Source: Emydura subglobosa
Taxonomy: Eukaryota; Chordata; Testudines; Chelidae
Reading direction: 5' to 3'
NCBI GenBank assembly: GCA_007922225.1
Contig: ML679969.1
Location: 18,039,999 to 18,103,998 of the forward strand
Length of the DNA stretch: 64,000 bases
This document shows, piece by piece, positions 21,040 through 31,975 of the stretch. Position numbers and translations under genes: made by a program. Below the pieces are notes generated by a model. The model had not been told where the DNA came from, did no database searches, and saw only the letters and a list, made by a program, of their open reading frames with translations. The stretch's first letter is position 1, and each line of letters starts with the position of its first letter.

Positions 21040-21350
21040 CGTTCCCCCAAGTGCAACAATGCATCATCATTGGCATGCTCCTTTCCAGCTCAATACTGTA
21101 TGGTAAAGGTGAAGGGTTGCAAAGTCAGGTACAAGCGCATCAACCAGGTGTTGGTGTCCTTCAATTTGTTGCAGCCACTTCAAGTTGATGTGGTCCATCA
21201 CAACGATGAAGGGGCTCCCAAGGAGGTAGTATCAAAGGGCTTCCAGTGCCCACTTGACCGCTAGGGCTTCCTTTTCAAACATGGAGTAGTTGCACTCCTG
21301 TGGGAACAACTTTTGGCTTATATACAGGACCGGGTGTTCTTCACCCTTGA
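21040..21350 (-). pseudogene. Gypsy pol RNase H fragment
   Basis: The minus strand reads YISQKLFPQECNYS, then YSMFEKEALAVKWALEAL, then YYLLGSPFIVVMDHINLKW. This is the family's signature (YLSRKL..ERNY..IEKEALA..WAL..LRYYLLG..F...TDH). Ty3/gypsy RNase H removes the RNA strand of the hybrid during reverse transcription. A stop falls inside ALEAL..YYLLG, and later frame changes follow. The integrase that should come after RNase H is absent; the polypurine tract and LTR follow at once. The left boundary is the CR1 at 21353. Confidence 0.75.
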
Positions 21351-21352
21351 CA

Positions 21353-23690
21353 GTCTGTACAGTCCAATTTCTGTACATCCTTTCTATATATTGGTGACCA
21401 AAACTGGACACAGTACTCCAGCTGAGGCCTAACCAGTGCCAAGTAGAGCGATACTATCACCTCCTGTGACTTGCATGCTATACCTCTGCTAATACAGACT
21501 AGAACTGAATTTGTTTTTTTGTTTGCAACATCATTGCCTTGCTGACTCATGTTGAGATTGTGATCCAGCACAACTCCCAGATTCTTCTCAGCAGCGCTGC
21601 TGCCAAGCCAGTTATCCCCCATTCTGTATTTGTGCATTTGGTTTTTCTTCCAAAGTATAGCACCTTACATTTGTATTTGTTGAATTTCATTTTGTCATCT
21701 ATAGCCCAGTTCTCCAATTCATCAAGATTCCTCTAAATTTTAGCTATATCCTCTAAAGTGTTGGCAACTCCGACACCCCCCAGCTTTGTTTCATCTGCAA
21801 ATTTGACCAGTCTGCTCTCTATTCCTACATCCAGGTCATTAATAAAGATGTTAAATAACACAGGGCCCAGAACAGATACCTATGGAACCCAGCTTCAGAC
21901 CTCCCTCTAATATGACATCATTCCATTAATAGTTATGCTTTGCTTGTGGTTGTTTAACCAATTATGTATCCACTTAATGGTAATTCCACCAAGCCCGCAT
22001 TTCTCCAGCTTACTTCTCAGAATGTCATGTGGGACAGGGTCAAAAGCTTTGCTGCAGTCCAGTTATATTATGTTCACCGTATTCCCCCATCCACCAAACC
22101 AGTTAGCCTGTCAAAGAAGGAATCAAGGTGGTTCGGCATGATTCATTCTTAGTAAATCCATTCTGGTGATCACCCCTTCATCCTCCAGATAGTCATGAAT
22201 TGCATGTTTTATACATTGCTCTAGTAGCATCCCAGGTATTGAGGTCAATCTGACTGGTCTATAGTTCCCTGATCACTTCTTTTCCCCCTTTTTAAAGATG
22301 GGCACTACGTTAGCCCTTCTCCAGTCTTCTGGGACCTCTCTCATCATCCATGAGTTTGAAAATATTATTGCCAGGGGCTCCAAGATTTCTTCAGCTAATT
22401 TCTTCAGTACCTTGGGGTGAATAGTGTCAGGCCCTGCTGACTTCAATTCATTCAAATTGGTCAGTAGATCACGGACGTCTTCTTTACTTTCTTGATCTGC
22501 AGCCCTTCCCCATTATTGTCTATAGTCACTTCACTAGTCATCCGGTCACATTATTTTTTCGTGAGAAGATTGAAGCAAAGTAGGCACTGAGTAGCTCTGC
22601 CTTCCAATCATCTTCCGTTACAACTCACCTTCTCCATTGAGCAGTGGACCCACACCAACTCTGATCTTTCTTTTTTGCTTGACGTATTTGAAGAACCCCT
22701 TCTTATTGTCTCTAACATTCCTTGCCAGCTGTAACTCATTCCTTGCCTTGGCTCTCCTGATTTTGTCACTACACACTCACGCTATTCCCATGTGTGCTTT
22801 GTTGGTGACTTGCCCCTCCTTCCATTCCCTGTACATATACCTTTTGGTTTTTAGATAGCTAAAAAACTCCTTGTGCAACCACAGTGGCCTCCTGTGGCTC
22901 ATCTTATCTTTCCTCTGCATCAGAACAGCTTGATGTTGACCTTCTAGTATTACATCTTTTAGGAACTGCCAACCCCTTCAACTCCTTTTCTTCCTAATTG
23001 ATCTTTCCATGGGACCTTGCCTACTATTTCTCTGAGCTGGTTGAAATCCGCCTTTCTGAAGTCCAATGTCCTTTTTTTTTACTGTTCTCATATCCTCCTT
23101 TCCTTAGGCTATCATATCATAGAATTGTAGAAGATTAGGGCTGGAAGGGACCTCAGGAGGTCATCTAGTCCAACACCCTGCTCAAAGCAGGACCAACCCC
23201 AATTAAATCATCCCAGCATCAGGCTCATGATCACTTCCTCCCAAGTTCCCAACCATCTTCACACTGGCAACTAATTTATTCCTCTTGGTCAAAACCAGAT
23301 CCAAAATGGACAATATCCTACTTGTTTCCTTAACTTTCTGAATCAGAAAGGTGTCCCTTACACATGCTAAGAACTTGCAGGACATTTATGTTTTGCTGTA
23401 GTAATCTTCCAACAGATATCAGGGAAGTTAAAATCCCCCGCTAATACTAGCTCATGTGTGTTAGCTAATCTTGTTACCTGCTTGTAGAATGGTCTATAAT
23501 AGACCTCTACCATGACATCCTACTGTTCTTTTCCCATTTTATCCTCACCCAGAGGCTCTTAGTGGATCTGTTGCTCACTTCCTCTTGGACCTCAGAGCCA
23601 GTGTATATATTCTTGACATATAGTGCAAAACCGCCTCCTTTTTCCCATACCTCTCCTTCCCATACTGTACCTGGGTATAGGTATCAGCTG
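21353..23690 (-). mobile_element. CR1 LINE copy 2, truncated at both ends
   Basis: A minus-strand CR1 with endonuclease pieces at 23690-23200, RT at 22455-22273 and C-terminal pieces at 21637-21341. The RT reads MNELKSAGPDTIHPKVLKKL, then WRRANVVPIFKKGEKK. The C-terminal piece reads LGVVLDHNLNMSQQ, then [20 protein letters not shown]. It has no 3' UTR: it stops abruptly in the RT C-terminus where gypsy RNase H begins, so it was cut by rearrangement or later insertion. A small CR1 tail (23107-23220) sits inside it. Confidence 0.75.
23107..23220 (-). mobile_element. Short CR1 3' end inside CR1 copy 2
   Basis: Contains 'atcatagaattgtagaag', 'ggaagggacctcaggaggtc' and 'accctgctcaaagcagg', the terminal CR1 sequence of the subfamily also found at 23925 and 27897. 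It interrupts the endonuclease of the surrounding CR1. Confidence 0.75.
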
Positions 23691-23704
23691 GTTGTACTTG
23701 ACCA

Positions 23705-23924
23705 TTGAAAAAAGAGGTTCTGAGGTCATGTCATGATTTTGAAACATTTTGGGGTTACAAAAACCTTGGCCAGGCTAAGAGAGAATTTCTATTGGGTAAA
23801 ATGCAGGCAGGAGTGGAGATCTGGTGCGGGGAATGTGATGTTTTCCTTGAAAAGGACAGTCCCCATAAAATAGGGAAAGTCCCAAAGCAACCATGTCTCC
23901 TGGGTGCAACAGTGGAGCACATTC
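23705..23924 (+). pseudogene. Gypsy integrase, zinc-binding N-terminal part
   Basis: The plus strand reads KKEVLRSCHDFETFWGYKNL, then QAKREFLLGKMQAGVEIWC, then GECDVF, GKVPKQPCLLGATVEHIH. This is the HHCC zinc-binding region that opens gypsy integrases. The cysteine pair WCGECD is kept; the second histidine is apparently lost, with WGY in its place. The reading stops at a CR1 insertion (23925) and resumes at 24389. No RNase H is upstream on this strand. Confidence 0.75.
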
Positions 23925-24388
23925 ATAGAATCATAGAAGGTTAGGATTGGAAGGGACCTCAGGAGGTCATCTAGTCCAACACCCTGCTCAAAGCAGGACC
24001 AACCTCAACTAAATCATCCCAGCCAGAGCTTTGTCAAACCAGGCCTTAAAAACCTCTAAGGATGGAGATTCCACCACCTCCCTAGGTACCCATTCCAGTG
24101 CTTCACCACCCTCCTAGTGAAAAAGATTTTCCTAATATCCAACCTAGACCTCCCCCACTTCAACTTGAGACCATTGCTCCTTGTTCTGTCATCTGCCACC
24201 ACTGAGAACAGCCTAGCTTCATCCTCCCTGGAACATCACTCTGTATCCTATCCCTGCCCTCCAGCGTATCTATCACTCCCTCCAGCTTACTGTCATCTGC
24301 AAACTTGCTGAGGGTGCTGTCTACCCCATCCTCCAGATCATTAATGAATGTGTTGAACAAAACCGGGCCTAGGACCAATCCTCATTGA
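23925..24388 (-). mobile_element. CR1 copy inside the gypsy integrase
   Basis: A minus-strand CR1 with its 3' end at 23925 ('tcatagaatcatagaagg'). It keeps the RT block [19 protein letters not shown] and KFADDSKLEGVIDTLEGRD, then jumps directly to the ORF2 C-terminus, so it carries an internal deletion. The integrase reads across the insertion when it is removed. CATT flanks both ends (…CACATT before, …CTCATT after), which may be a short target duplication. Confidence 0.75.
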
Positions 24389-25155
24389 TGTTCATGAGCT
24401 TGGATGTTTGCCTGAGACAGAAGCTGGCAATTCATATTTGTTGACAGCTAAGGACTACTTTACAGAGTGGCCTGAGGCCTCCTCAGTAAGAAACTTTACA
24501 GTTGTAGGGACTCCTCGGGAATGAGTTCTTTGCCAGATTTAGGGTCTTAGGTGAGCTACATAGAGATCAAAGCAGAAACTTTTAATCCAAAACGTTTTGG
24601 CCAGTTTCAGATTCTATGGGTCCAAAAACTTGCATACTGCCGTATGCCCTCAATCTGACGAGGTGGTGGAAAGGTTCGATCAAACTCTTGAGTTTTAGCT
24701 GGCTACCTTTGCGGGGACCGGGACAAGCCCATTCCTTTTGCTGGGTTACAGGATAGCAGGCAATGAGAATACAAAGCGTAGCCTCATGATTGGAGATGAT
24801 CTCAGGACCCCAGCAAACCTCTTGAGTGGAGTTCCTGAGGAGGAATAAAGGAACTTGGACCATTTAGAATATAGAGAAACCCTACCAACAAAACTGGAAA
24901 AGCTCCCACCTTTGCTAGAGAAAATTTGAAGACAGACTCAGATAAAATGGGAATACTCTAGGTCATATTGAAGAAGCTTTAAAAGAGGAGACATGGTCTG
25001 GTTCCACAGCCATAGGTGAAGGAAGGGTAGGAGCCCTAAGCATAATAAACCTTATGAAGGACCCTACACAGTCGTGACCAAAGAAATGAAGTGGTGTATA
25101 GGATATAGTTGGGTCCCAGGACTAACCCCAAAGTTATCCATAAGGACCACCTGAG
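24389..25155 (+). pseudogene. Gypsy integrase, core and C-terminal part
   Basis: Continues from 23924. It reads LPETEAGNSYLLTAKDYFTE, then WPEASSVRNFTVVGTPRE, with the catalytic DYFT..WPEA block, the first aspartate being in KDYF. Then comes a CPQSDEVVERFDQTLE segment, equal to the PQSDG.VER.N block that carries the catalytic glutamate. The C-terminus reads FKRGDMVW, then KPYEGPYTVVTKEMKW, the gypsy GPF/Y-type module. Stops and frame changes occur near 24520, 24700 and 24850. Integrase inserts the reverse-transcribed DNA into the host genome. Confidence 0.75.
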
Positions 25156-25689
25156 ATGGTGTCAGTGGGACAGAATCACAGCTGGCTGCCCTCAGCTGTG
25201 GGTGTAGCCCTGAGAGGGAGTAGAAACAGAGCTCATTAGAGAGGCAGGCTCAGAAAGTGTGAGCAAGGCAGCTGGCTGTTCTTTGTCTGCACGGTGTTCA
25301 AAGAAACAGGGCAGTGTGGACACGCTTTGTGAATAACCAGGACTGTACCGACGAACAGACAGAACTCGTATCATCAATTTCTGCTAACGGCCAGTCCGGT
25401 AAGGTTCCCATTATTGGCTAACAGCTCATGTCAAAGGGCAACATTATTATCTTGTTACAATCTCATGCTTGTTTCAGGTTGACTCATGATTGCGGAAAGT
25501 TTGGGGCTGGCCAGACTGTGTATGATTAGCTAAAGGTAACACAGCAAATCAGTGTGCAAGCTAGGAATACAATGCAGGCTCCGACTCCATGAGTGAAATT
25601 TCAAAAGTGACTTAGGAAACTCAGTTTTATGTTCATGAGTGACTAATTATCACTGAAAGTCAGCAAGACCACAAGCTACATCTGTGTAT
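25156..25689. other. Unassigned stretch after integrase
   Basis: Could hold the 3' end of the plus-strand gypsy element, but no LTR end or polypurine tract is visible. Confidence 0.35.
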
Positions 25690-26922
25690 GGCCACCAAAG
25701 TTTGCATGTCACTTGGGTGCGTGCACACATGGCTGCTTGTGCTTGTGTTGATGTGAAGTGCAGTGCACCACGGGTAGGTATCCCAATGTGCCATACACTG
25801 CCATCTGGTGCAATGCCTTTTGGGATATTTTACCATGATATGTGGGATAATAATGACTCACCCAGGGATCTCTGGGAGCGAGGGGTCAAGTTCCCAGCAT
25901 ACAACTTTCTCCATCTGATAATGCCATCCATATCCCATCATTTCTGCACCTTTTTTTAAGAATCCCACAAACCCACGTGGTGCTTTACAGTGTCCACCAT
26001 CTGTGACAGAGGCATGGAGCCCACAGAGCTCTGCATCATTCTCAAGAACGTTGCAAATACAGGATGCATAAATCTCCTTGATTTACAGACCCTCGAGAAG
26101 TATCATACCAGCCAGGGACATGAGGGTTTAGTCAAGGACAGATAGCTGTGGGACACAGCAAAAACACAATTCAAGGTTGTTGGTGGCATTCACAGAGCAG
26201 CTGCAGACAGTGGAGCACAGCTTCTGGGCCTGACAGATGAGCACTGATTTATGAGATTGCATCATAATGCAGGTTTGGGATGACAAGCAGTGGCTGCAGA
26301 ACTTTCAGATGCAAAAGGCCACATTGCTGGATCTGCATGCCACGTTTACCCCAGCTCTCCAGATCAGGGATACCAGAATGAGAACTGCCCTGACGATAGA
26401 GAAGTGAGTGGCGATTGCACCGTGGAGGCTTGCAATGCCTGATTTCTAATCATTTTGGAGTTAGAAAATGCACAGTGGGGGCCTCTGTCATGCAAGTGTG
26501 CAGGGCCATTACTCATCTCCTGCCACACAGGACTGTGACACTTGACCATGAGCAAGACGTAGTGCAGGGATATTGCAGCAATGCAATATGCAGCATAGCG
26601 GAGGGATATGCAGCAGGGAGAAAGATGGCATGCACATTCCTATTTTGGCACCAGCCCATGTTACCACAGAGTGCATCAACAGAAAGGACTACTTTTCTAC
26701 GGTTATGCAAGTGGATCACCAGGGACATTTCACTGATATCAGTGTAAGCTGGTCAGGGAAGGTATATGGCACTTGTGTCTTTAAGAACACCAGACTGTTC
26801 AGAATGCTGCAGGCAGGGATATTCTTTCTCGACCAGTGGATTACCATTAGCAATGTTGAAATGCCAACAGTCATTTTGGAGGACCTAGCCTACACCTGAC
26901 TCCCCTGGCTCATTAAACCGTG
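25690..26922 (+). mobile_element. PIF/Harbinger relic A
   Basis: A plus-strand relic of a Harbinger element with a leader region (about 25690-26260) and a transposase remnant (26262-26922). It is cut on the right by a CR1 3' end (about 26925-27165). Confidence 0.7.
26262..26922 (+). pseudogene. Harbinger transposase remnant (HARBI1-like), copy A
   Basis: Fragments in order: WDDKQWLQNFQMQKATLL, RDTRMRTALTIEK, then FGVRKCTVGASVMQV (helix-turn-helix region), DGMHIPILAPAHVTTE, CINRKDYFSTVMQVDHQGHF, SGKVYGTCVF, and LPWLIKP. This follows HARBI1-like transposases. The first catalytic aspartate (DGMHI, normally DGTHI) is present. The second is gone: the usual HDARVF reads YGTCVF. The region of the catalytic glutamate is missing. 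Frame changes separate the parts, so it is inactive. PIF/Harbinger transposase cuts the element at its ends together with a Myb-like partner (family knowledge). Confidence 0.75.
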
Positions 26923-26924
26923 CA

Positions 26925-27165
26925 GCAGAGGAGAGGTCCATCAGTGGCTATTAGCCAAGATAGTCAGGGATGCAACCCCATCCTCTGGGTGCCACTAAAC
27001 CTCTGGCTGCCAGAAGCTGGGACTGGATGACGGGATGGATCACTGGATAAAGTGCCCTGTTCTGTTCATTCCCTCTGAAGCACTTGGCACTGGTCACTGT
27101 CAGAAGACAAGATTCGGAGTAGATGGACATTGGTCTGACTAAATGGCCATTCCTATGTTCTTATA
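26925..27165 (+). mobile_element. CR1 3' UTR (TTCTTATG-tailed subfamily)
   Basis: Has 'ccagaagctgggactggatg', 'ttcattccctctgaagc', 'tggtcactgtcagaagac', and a tail 'tcctatgttcttata'. The same subfamily on minus begins the CR1 at 30081. Confidence 0.75.
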
Positions 27166-27169
27166 CCAT

Positions 27170-27276
27170 TACTAGCAAGGTGTTTAATCTAGTGGAGAAA
27201 AGCAAAACAAGAACAAAAAAATGGCTGGAAGCTAAAGTCTGACAAAATTAAGCATACATTTTTAACAATCAGGGTG
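27170..27276 (+). mobile_element. Old CR1 ORF2 tail, left half
   Basis: The plus strand encodes a [20 protein letters not shown] segment, the CR1 NGYKL..SK...FLTIR pattern. It is broken at 27276 by a younger CR1 and resumes at 27898. Confidence 0.6.
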
Positions 27277-27897
27277 AGTACTAAGGCTAATAGCATATTG
27301 GGCTGCATTAGTAGGAGCATTGCCAGCAGATCGAGGGAAGTGATTATTCCCCTCTATTTGGCATTGGTGAGGCCGAATTTGGAGTATTAAGTCCAGTTTT
27401 GGGCCTCCCACTATGAAAAGGATGTGGACAAATTGGAGAGAGTCCAGCAGAGGGCAACAAAAACGACTAGGGGACTGGAGCACAAGACTTATGAGGAGAG
27501 GCTGAGGGAATTAGGCTTGTTTAGTCTGCGGAAGAGAAGAATGAGGGGGGATTTGATAGCAGCCTTTAAGTACCTGAATGGGGGTTTCAGGGAGGATGGG
27601 GCTAGGCTGTTCTCAATTGTAGTAGATGACAGAACAAGGAGCAATGGTCTCAAGTTGCAGTGGGAGAGATCTAGATTGGATATTAGGAAAAAGTTTTCAC
27701 TAGGAGGGTGGTGAAGCACTGGAATGGGTTACCTAAGGAGGTGGTGGAATCTCCATCCTTAGAGGTGTTTAAGCTGCAGCTTGACAAAGCCCTGGCTGGG
27801 ATGATGTAGCTGAGGTTAGTCCTGCTTTGAGCAGGAGGTTGGACTAGATGACCTCCTGAGGTCCCTTCCAACCCTAATATTCTATGATTCTATGATT
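27277..27897 (+). mobile_element. Young CR1 3' end, nested in an older CR1
   Basis: A 5'-truncated copy with RT C-terminus ([20 protein letters not shown], then [20 protein letters not shown], then [20 protein letters not shown]) and a full 3' UTR ending 'ctatgattctatgatt'. Very similar to the CR1 at 59660-60265. It has few breaks (notably 'aagttttcactagg'). Confidence 0.85.
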
Positions 27898-27976
27898 AAC
27901 CATTGGAACAAACTATCAAAGGAAGCAGTGGATTCATCATCTCTGGATGACTTCACTTCAAGACTGGATGCCTTTC
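27898..27976 (+). mobile_element. Old CR1 ORF2 tail, right half
   Basis: Continues the older CR1: NHWNKLSKEAVDSSSLDDFT, then SRLDAFLEDMC. It matches the end of ORF2 (HWN.LP.EAV.S.SL..F...LD..L). With the left half at 27170 it forms one protein end. Confidence 0.65.
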
Positions 27977-27985
27977 TGGAAGATA

Positions 27986-28710
27986 TGTGTAACAGGGCGC
28001 ACTCTCTGCTGGGGCATCTGCTTGCGGCTGGTCTGGCATCCCTTTCTGTCAATTGCTCGCCCCATCATCTCTCTCTCTCTAGGACACCAGGTGCTCCCTC
28101 TTCATAACTCAGCCCTCTGACCCGAGCCCTGTTTAGTCCTTCCCTCCTGGGGTGTCAAAGTCCCACTGGACAAGTTGTCTGTATGCTGTGTCAGCCTGTT
28201 TTCCAATACAAGTACAACTCCAGGTCCAGTGCCACTTTCCCAGTGGCTGGTAAGGGGAACCCTAGCCTGCCCGCTACTCTGAGTTCCAGCCCAGGGACCC
28301 TATGCATCGCAACCATGGTCTATTCGATCTCAGACCCTCTTGCTATTTCCCTGGGCTCCTTCCTACCTCAGTTCTTTATCTCCTGGCTCACCACTGGGTT
28401 TACCAGCCCAAGCTTCCTTTGCTCTCAGTGGCTACCCTCCACTCTGAGCTTCTTGCCAGACTCTGTAATCCAGGTCAGAATCCCAGGGCTCACTCTCCTT
28501 CTAAAACTCCTCCTTGTCCCTGGACAACTCCCTTTCTCTCTAAGGAGTGACAGCAGAGCTCCTCCCTGCAGCCTCCTCCTGCGCTCACCCTCCTGGCTTT
28601 GCACAAACCCAACCTATCCTTGCCAAGCCGGGCTTCATCTTCCGTTAGACTTTAGCTGTCCCTGGATCTCCTCCAGGTGCAGCCGACAAGGTTAAATGGC
28701 CCTTTTTAAC
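27986..28710. repeat. Unclassified 0.7-kb GC-rich unit, possible LTR
   Basis: Begins TGTGTAACAGGGCGCAC and ends near AACTTGCTCAGG. It has no coding potential and looks like a mid-repetitive non-coding unit, perhaps an LTR, read on either strand. I have no paired copy in the window or target duplication to settle this. Confidence 0.3.
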
Positions 28711-28869
28711 TTGCTCAGGCCATACTTGCCATGGCTGGGGCTGCACAGCTGAAATGTCAATATGCATGTCTTATGAACCGTGTTTATGGGATTAAGGGGA
28801 GGGAGTTTTCAAACTTATCTTTCCCTTTCCCTTGTGACATAAATCCAGTGATGCATCTGTCTGATTCTC

Positions 28870-29480
28870 TCAGCTCTTTCTGCCATAGTAACCTCAAAGG
28901 GTGCCCTCACTACATCCACAGAACACCTGACCATGAGGAGGAAAAAGACGAGGACAAGGAAGGACATGTTCTGCGAGTTCCTGCTGCATTGGACCATGCA
29001 CAAAGGGCTTGAAGGGTCAATGTGACTGATAGCATGGAGAAAGACAGAGAGAGGACAGGACAAAGGCTCAGGAGGAAAAGGAGAGGCAGGTGCACAAAAA
29101 CATAATGGGTCTTCTCAGGCAGCAAACCCAATTCTGCAGACCCTGGCTGACCTACAGTTCCAAAAATCCCAGACTCTCCATCCTTTGCAGTCATTGGACA
29201 TCTCCATGGTCACGGCTTCTTAAACCTCCCAATATACCATGTGGCATTACAGGACACATCTTTACCCCTACCACTCTGGAGGGAGGGCAGCCAGAAATAC
29301 CACAGCTTCTCATACACTGACTTGGGAGCACCACGGTTGGTGTACGTGTAGCCACAACAAATTAAAAAGTGCTCAGATGTTTACACAAAAGGATAGAAAT
29401 GTTTCCTTCCTTTATCACTTTACCATTGTCACCCTGTTCATGTATGTTAAGAATTTGTATAACATTGCCTGAGCGGGGGT
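28870..29480 (+). pseudogene. Harbinger Myb-like protein, C-terminal remnant
   Basis: The plus strand reads TMRRKKTRTRKDMFCEFLLH at about 28930. This matches the RRKKRTRDEMFSELM motif after the Myb/SANT domain in Harbinger second proteins. Further on an IMGLLRQQT segment and TLADLQFQKS follow the usual LLRxQTxML..LVDLQ. Stops and frame changes lie between. Myb-like partners recognise the element ends and bring in the transposase (family knowledge). The N-terminal DNA-binding domain is missing here. Confidence 0.6.
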
Positions 29481-29534
29481 TGGCTTTGGAGAGGGGAAGT
29501 TACACACTGATTTTCTGCACCGTTTTTTTCACTC

Positions 29535-29574
29535 AATAAAACATCTATTTTTGGTTAATCCAATTGTCTTTATT
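29535..29574. terminator. Convergent polyadenylation signals
   Basis: AATAAA on plus at 29535-29540 and its complement TTTATT at 29569-29574 (AATAAA on minus). They end the two Harbinger genes tail-to-tail. Confidence 0.55.
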
Positions 29575-30075
29575 AGTTCACAACAAATATTGCAGACCAC
29601 ACATTGAATTGTCAAAGCAAACAGTACTGGTAACTGCACACCGAGCACCAACAATTCATAGCTTCAGGAAACCACGCAGTCCTATTTATAAGTGTACAGC
29701 AAATCCTACACAGTTCTTAGCAGCACCCGAAGCTCCAGGCTCAGAGAACACGAGCAGAGAACACTACTGTGGCTGACCACTGATGTGCTCTTTCCAAGCC
29801 TCGCTCAACCACATAGCTCTATGTCAGGCTCTTATAATAGCCTGTGGGTCTGGCTGTTCAAAGCCAGCAGACAGCCCCTCCACTGCTGCCCTGGTGGCAG
29901 CTTTTCTCCCTTTCCCCCATAAATATTATGCAACAGCCAACTATAACCACTGTGGTGTTTTTCTCCCTGGGCTCCAGTCTAGTGTCCCTTCAATCTCCAA
30001 AAAGCACATTCAGTTATTCTGCACCTTCTGAGCCAGTAGCTGAATCTTTCCATGGCGCTGTCTAGGTGGCCAGTG
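29575..30075 (-). pseudogene. Harbinger transposase C-terminal remnant, copy B
   Basis: The minus strand near 30060-30005 reads ERFSYWLRRC, then TECAFWRLKG, equal to the family's RFNYRLS..R..VECAFGRLKGRW with the catalytic glutamate in ECAF. Then come a broken HNI block and KGEKLPPGQQW. Frames shift several times. Only this end survives. Confidence 0.65.
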
Positions 30076-30080
30076 TACAG

Positions 30081-31975
30081 AAGAACATAAGAATGGCCAT
30101 ACTGGGTCAGACCAATGGTACATCTAACTTAGCCTCCTGTCTTCCAACAATGTTCAGTGCCAGATGCTTCAGAGGGAATGAACAGAACAGGGCAGTTATC
30201 AAGTGTCCCCTGTTGTCCAATCCCAACTTCTGGCAGTCACAGGTTTAGGGACATCAAGAGCATGGGGTTGCCTCTCTGAGCATCTTTGCTAATAGCCAGT
30301 GATGGACCTAACCTCCATGAACTTATCTAATTCTTTTTTAAACCTACTTATACTTTTGGCCTTCACAACATCCCCTGGCAATGAGTTCCACAGGTTGACT
30401 GTGTGTTGTGTGAAGAAGTACTTCCTTTTGTTTGTTTTAAACCTGCTGCCAATTAATTTCATTGGGTGATCCCTGGTTCTTGTGTTATGTGATGTGATAA
30501 ATAACACTTCCCTATTCACTTTCTCCACACCGTTCATGATTTTATAGACCTCTATCATATCTCCCCTTAGTCATCTCTTTTCTAAAATGAACAGTCCCAG
30601 TCTTTTTAATCTCTCCTCATATGGAAGCTGTTCATATTTGCTGCCCTTCTCTGTACCTTTTCTAATTCTAATAATATCTTTTCTGAGATGGGGCAATCAG
30701 AACTGCACACAGTATTCAAGGTGTAGGCATACCATGATTTACAGAGTGGCATTATGATATTTTCTGTCATTATCTATCCTTTTCCTAATGCTTCTTAACA
30801 TTCTGTTAGTTTTTTTGATTGCCACTGCACATTGAGCAGATGTTTTTAGAGAACCTTCCATGATTATTCCAAGATCTTTCTGGAGTGGAAACAGCTAATT
30901 TAGACCCCATCATTTTGTATGTATAGTTGGAATTAAGTTTTCCAATGTGCATTACTTTGCATTTATCAACATTGAATTTCATCTGCTATTTTGCCACCCA
31001 GTCAGTTTAGTGAGATTCCTTTGTCACACTTCACAATCAGCTTTGGCCTTAACTATCTTGAGTAATTTTGTATCATCTGCAAACTTTGCCACCTCACTGC
31101 TTATCGCTTTTCCAAGATCATTTATGATATGTCGAATAGCACAGGTCCCAGTACAGATTCTTGGGGAGACCCTGCTATTGACCTCTCTCCATTGTGAAAA
31201 CTGATAATTTATTCCTCCCCTTTATTTCCTATCTTTTAACCAGTTACTGATCCATGAGAGGACGTTTCCTCCTATCCTGTGGCTGTTTACTCTGCTTAAG
31301 AGTCTTTGGTGAGGGACTTTGTCAAAAGGCTTTCTGAAAGTCCAAGTACACTATATCCACTGGATCACCCTAGTCCACATATTTGTTGACACCCTCTAGT
31401 AGATTGTTGAGGCATGATTTCCCTTTACAAAAGCTGTATTGACTTTTCCCCAAAATATGTTAATTTATGTGTTTGATAATTTGTTCTTTACTATAGTTCC
31501 AACAAATTTGCCTGGTACTGAAGTTAGGCTCACCGGCCTGTAGTTGCCAGGATCACCTCTGGAACCTTTTTTAAAAATTGGCATCACATTAGCTATCATC
31601 CAGTCATCCGGTACAGAGGCTGATGTAAGTGATAGGTTACATACCATAGTCAGTAGTTCTGCAATTTCATATCTGAGTTCCTTCAGAACTCTTGGGTGAA
31701 TCCCATCTGGTGATTTATTACTGTTTAATTTATCAATTTGTTCCAACAACTCTTCAGCTGATACCCTATGAAGGTACTTATACACAGTAATCAAGTCATC
31801 TCTTAGTCTTCTTTTTGATCAGCTACGTAAATTGAGCTCTTTAAAGCATTTTCTCCAGTGCTCAAATAATTTTTGTGGCTGTTTTCTGCACCCTCCCCTA
31901 TTTTTGAATATCCTTTTTAAAATATGAACACCAGAACTGGCCACAGCATTCCAGTATCCATCTCACCAAGGCCCA
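30081..31975 (-). mobile_element. CR1 LINE copy, RT and 3' UTR
   Basis: 3' end 'aagaacataagaatggcc' at 30081. On minus: [18 protein letters not shown] and [15 protein letters not shown] at 30558-30289. RT fingers are at 31794-31465 (IDKLNSNKSPDGIHPRVLKE, then IANVMPIFKKGSRGDPGNYR, PVSLTSV). Intermediate motifs are decayed. It cut into the transposase of Harbinger relic B. Confidence 0.8.

Larger units (their letters stand above)
28711..30075. mobile_element. PIF/Harbinger relic B, two convergent genes
   Basis: Plus-strand Myb-like gene remnant (about 28870-29480) and minus-strand transposase C-terminus (about 30075-29575). Their polyadenylation signals face each other (AATAAA at 29535 on plus; 29574-29569 on minus), 34 bases apart. 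The transposase is cut at its upstream side by a CR1 starting at 30081. Confidence 0.7.
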
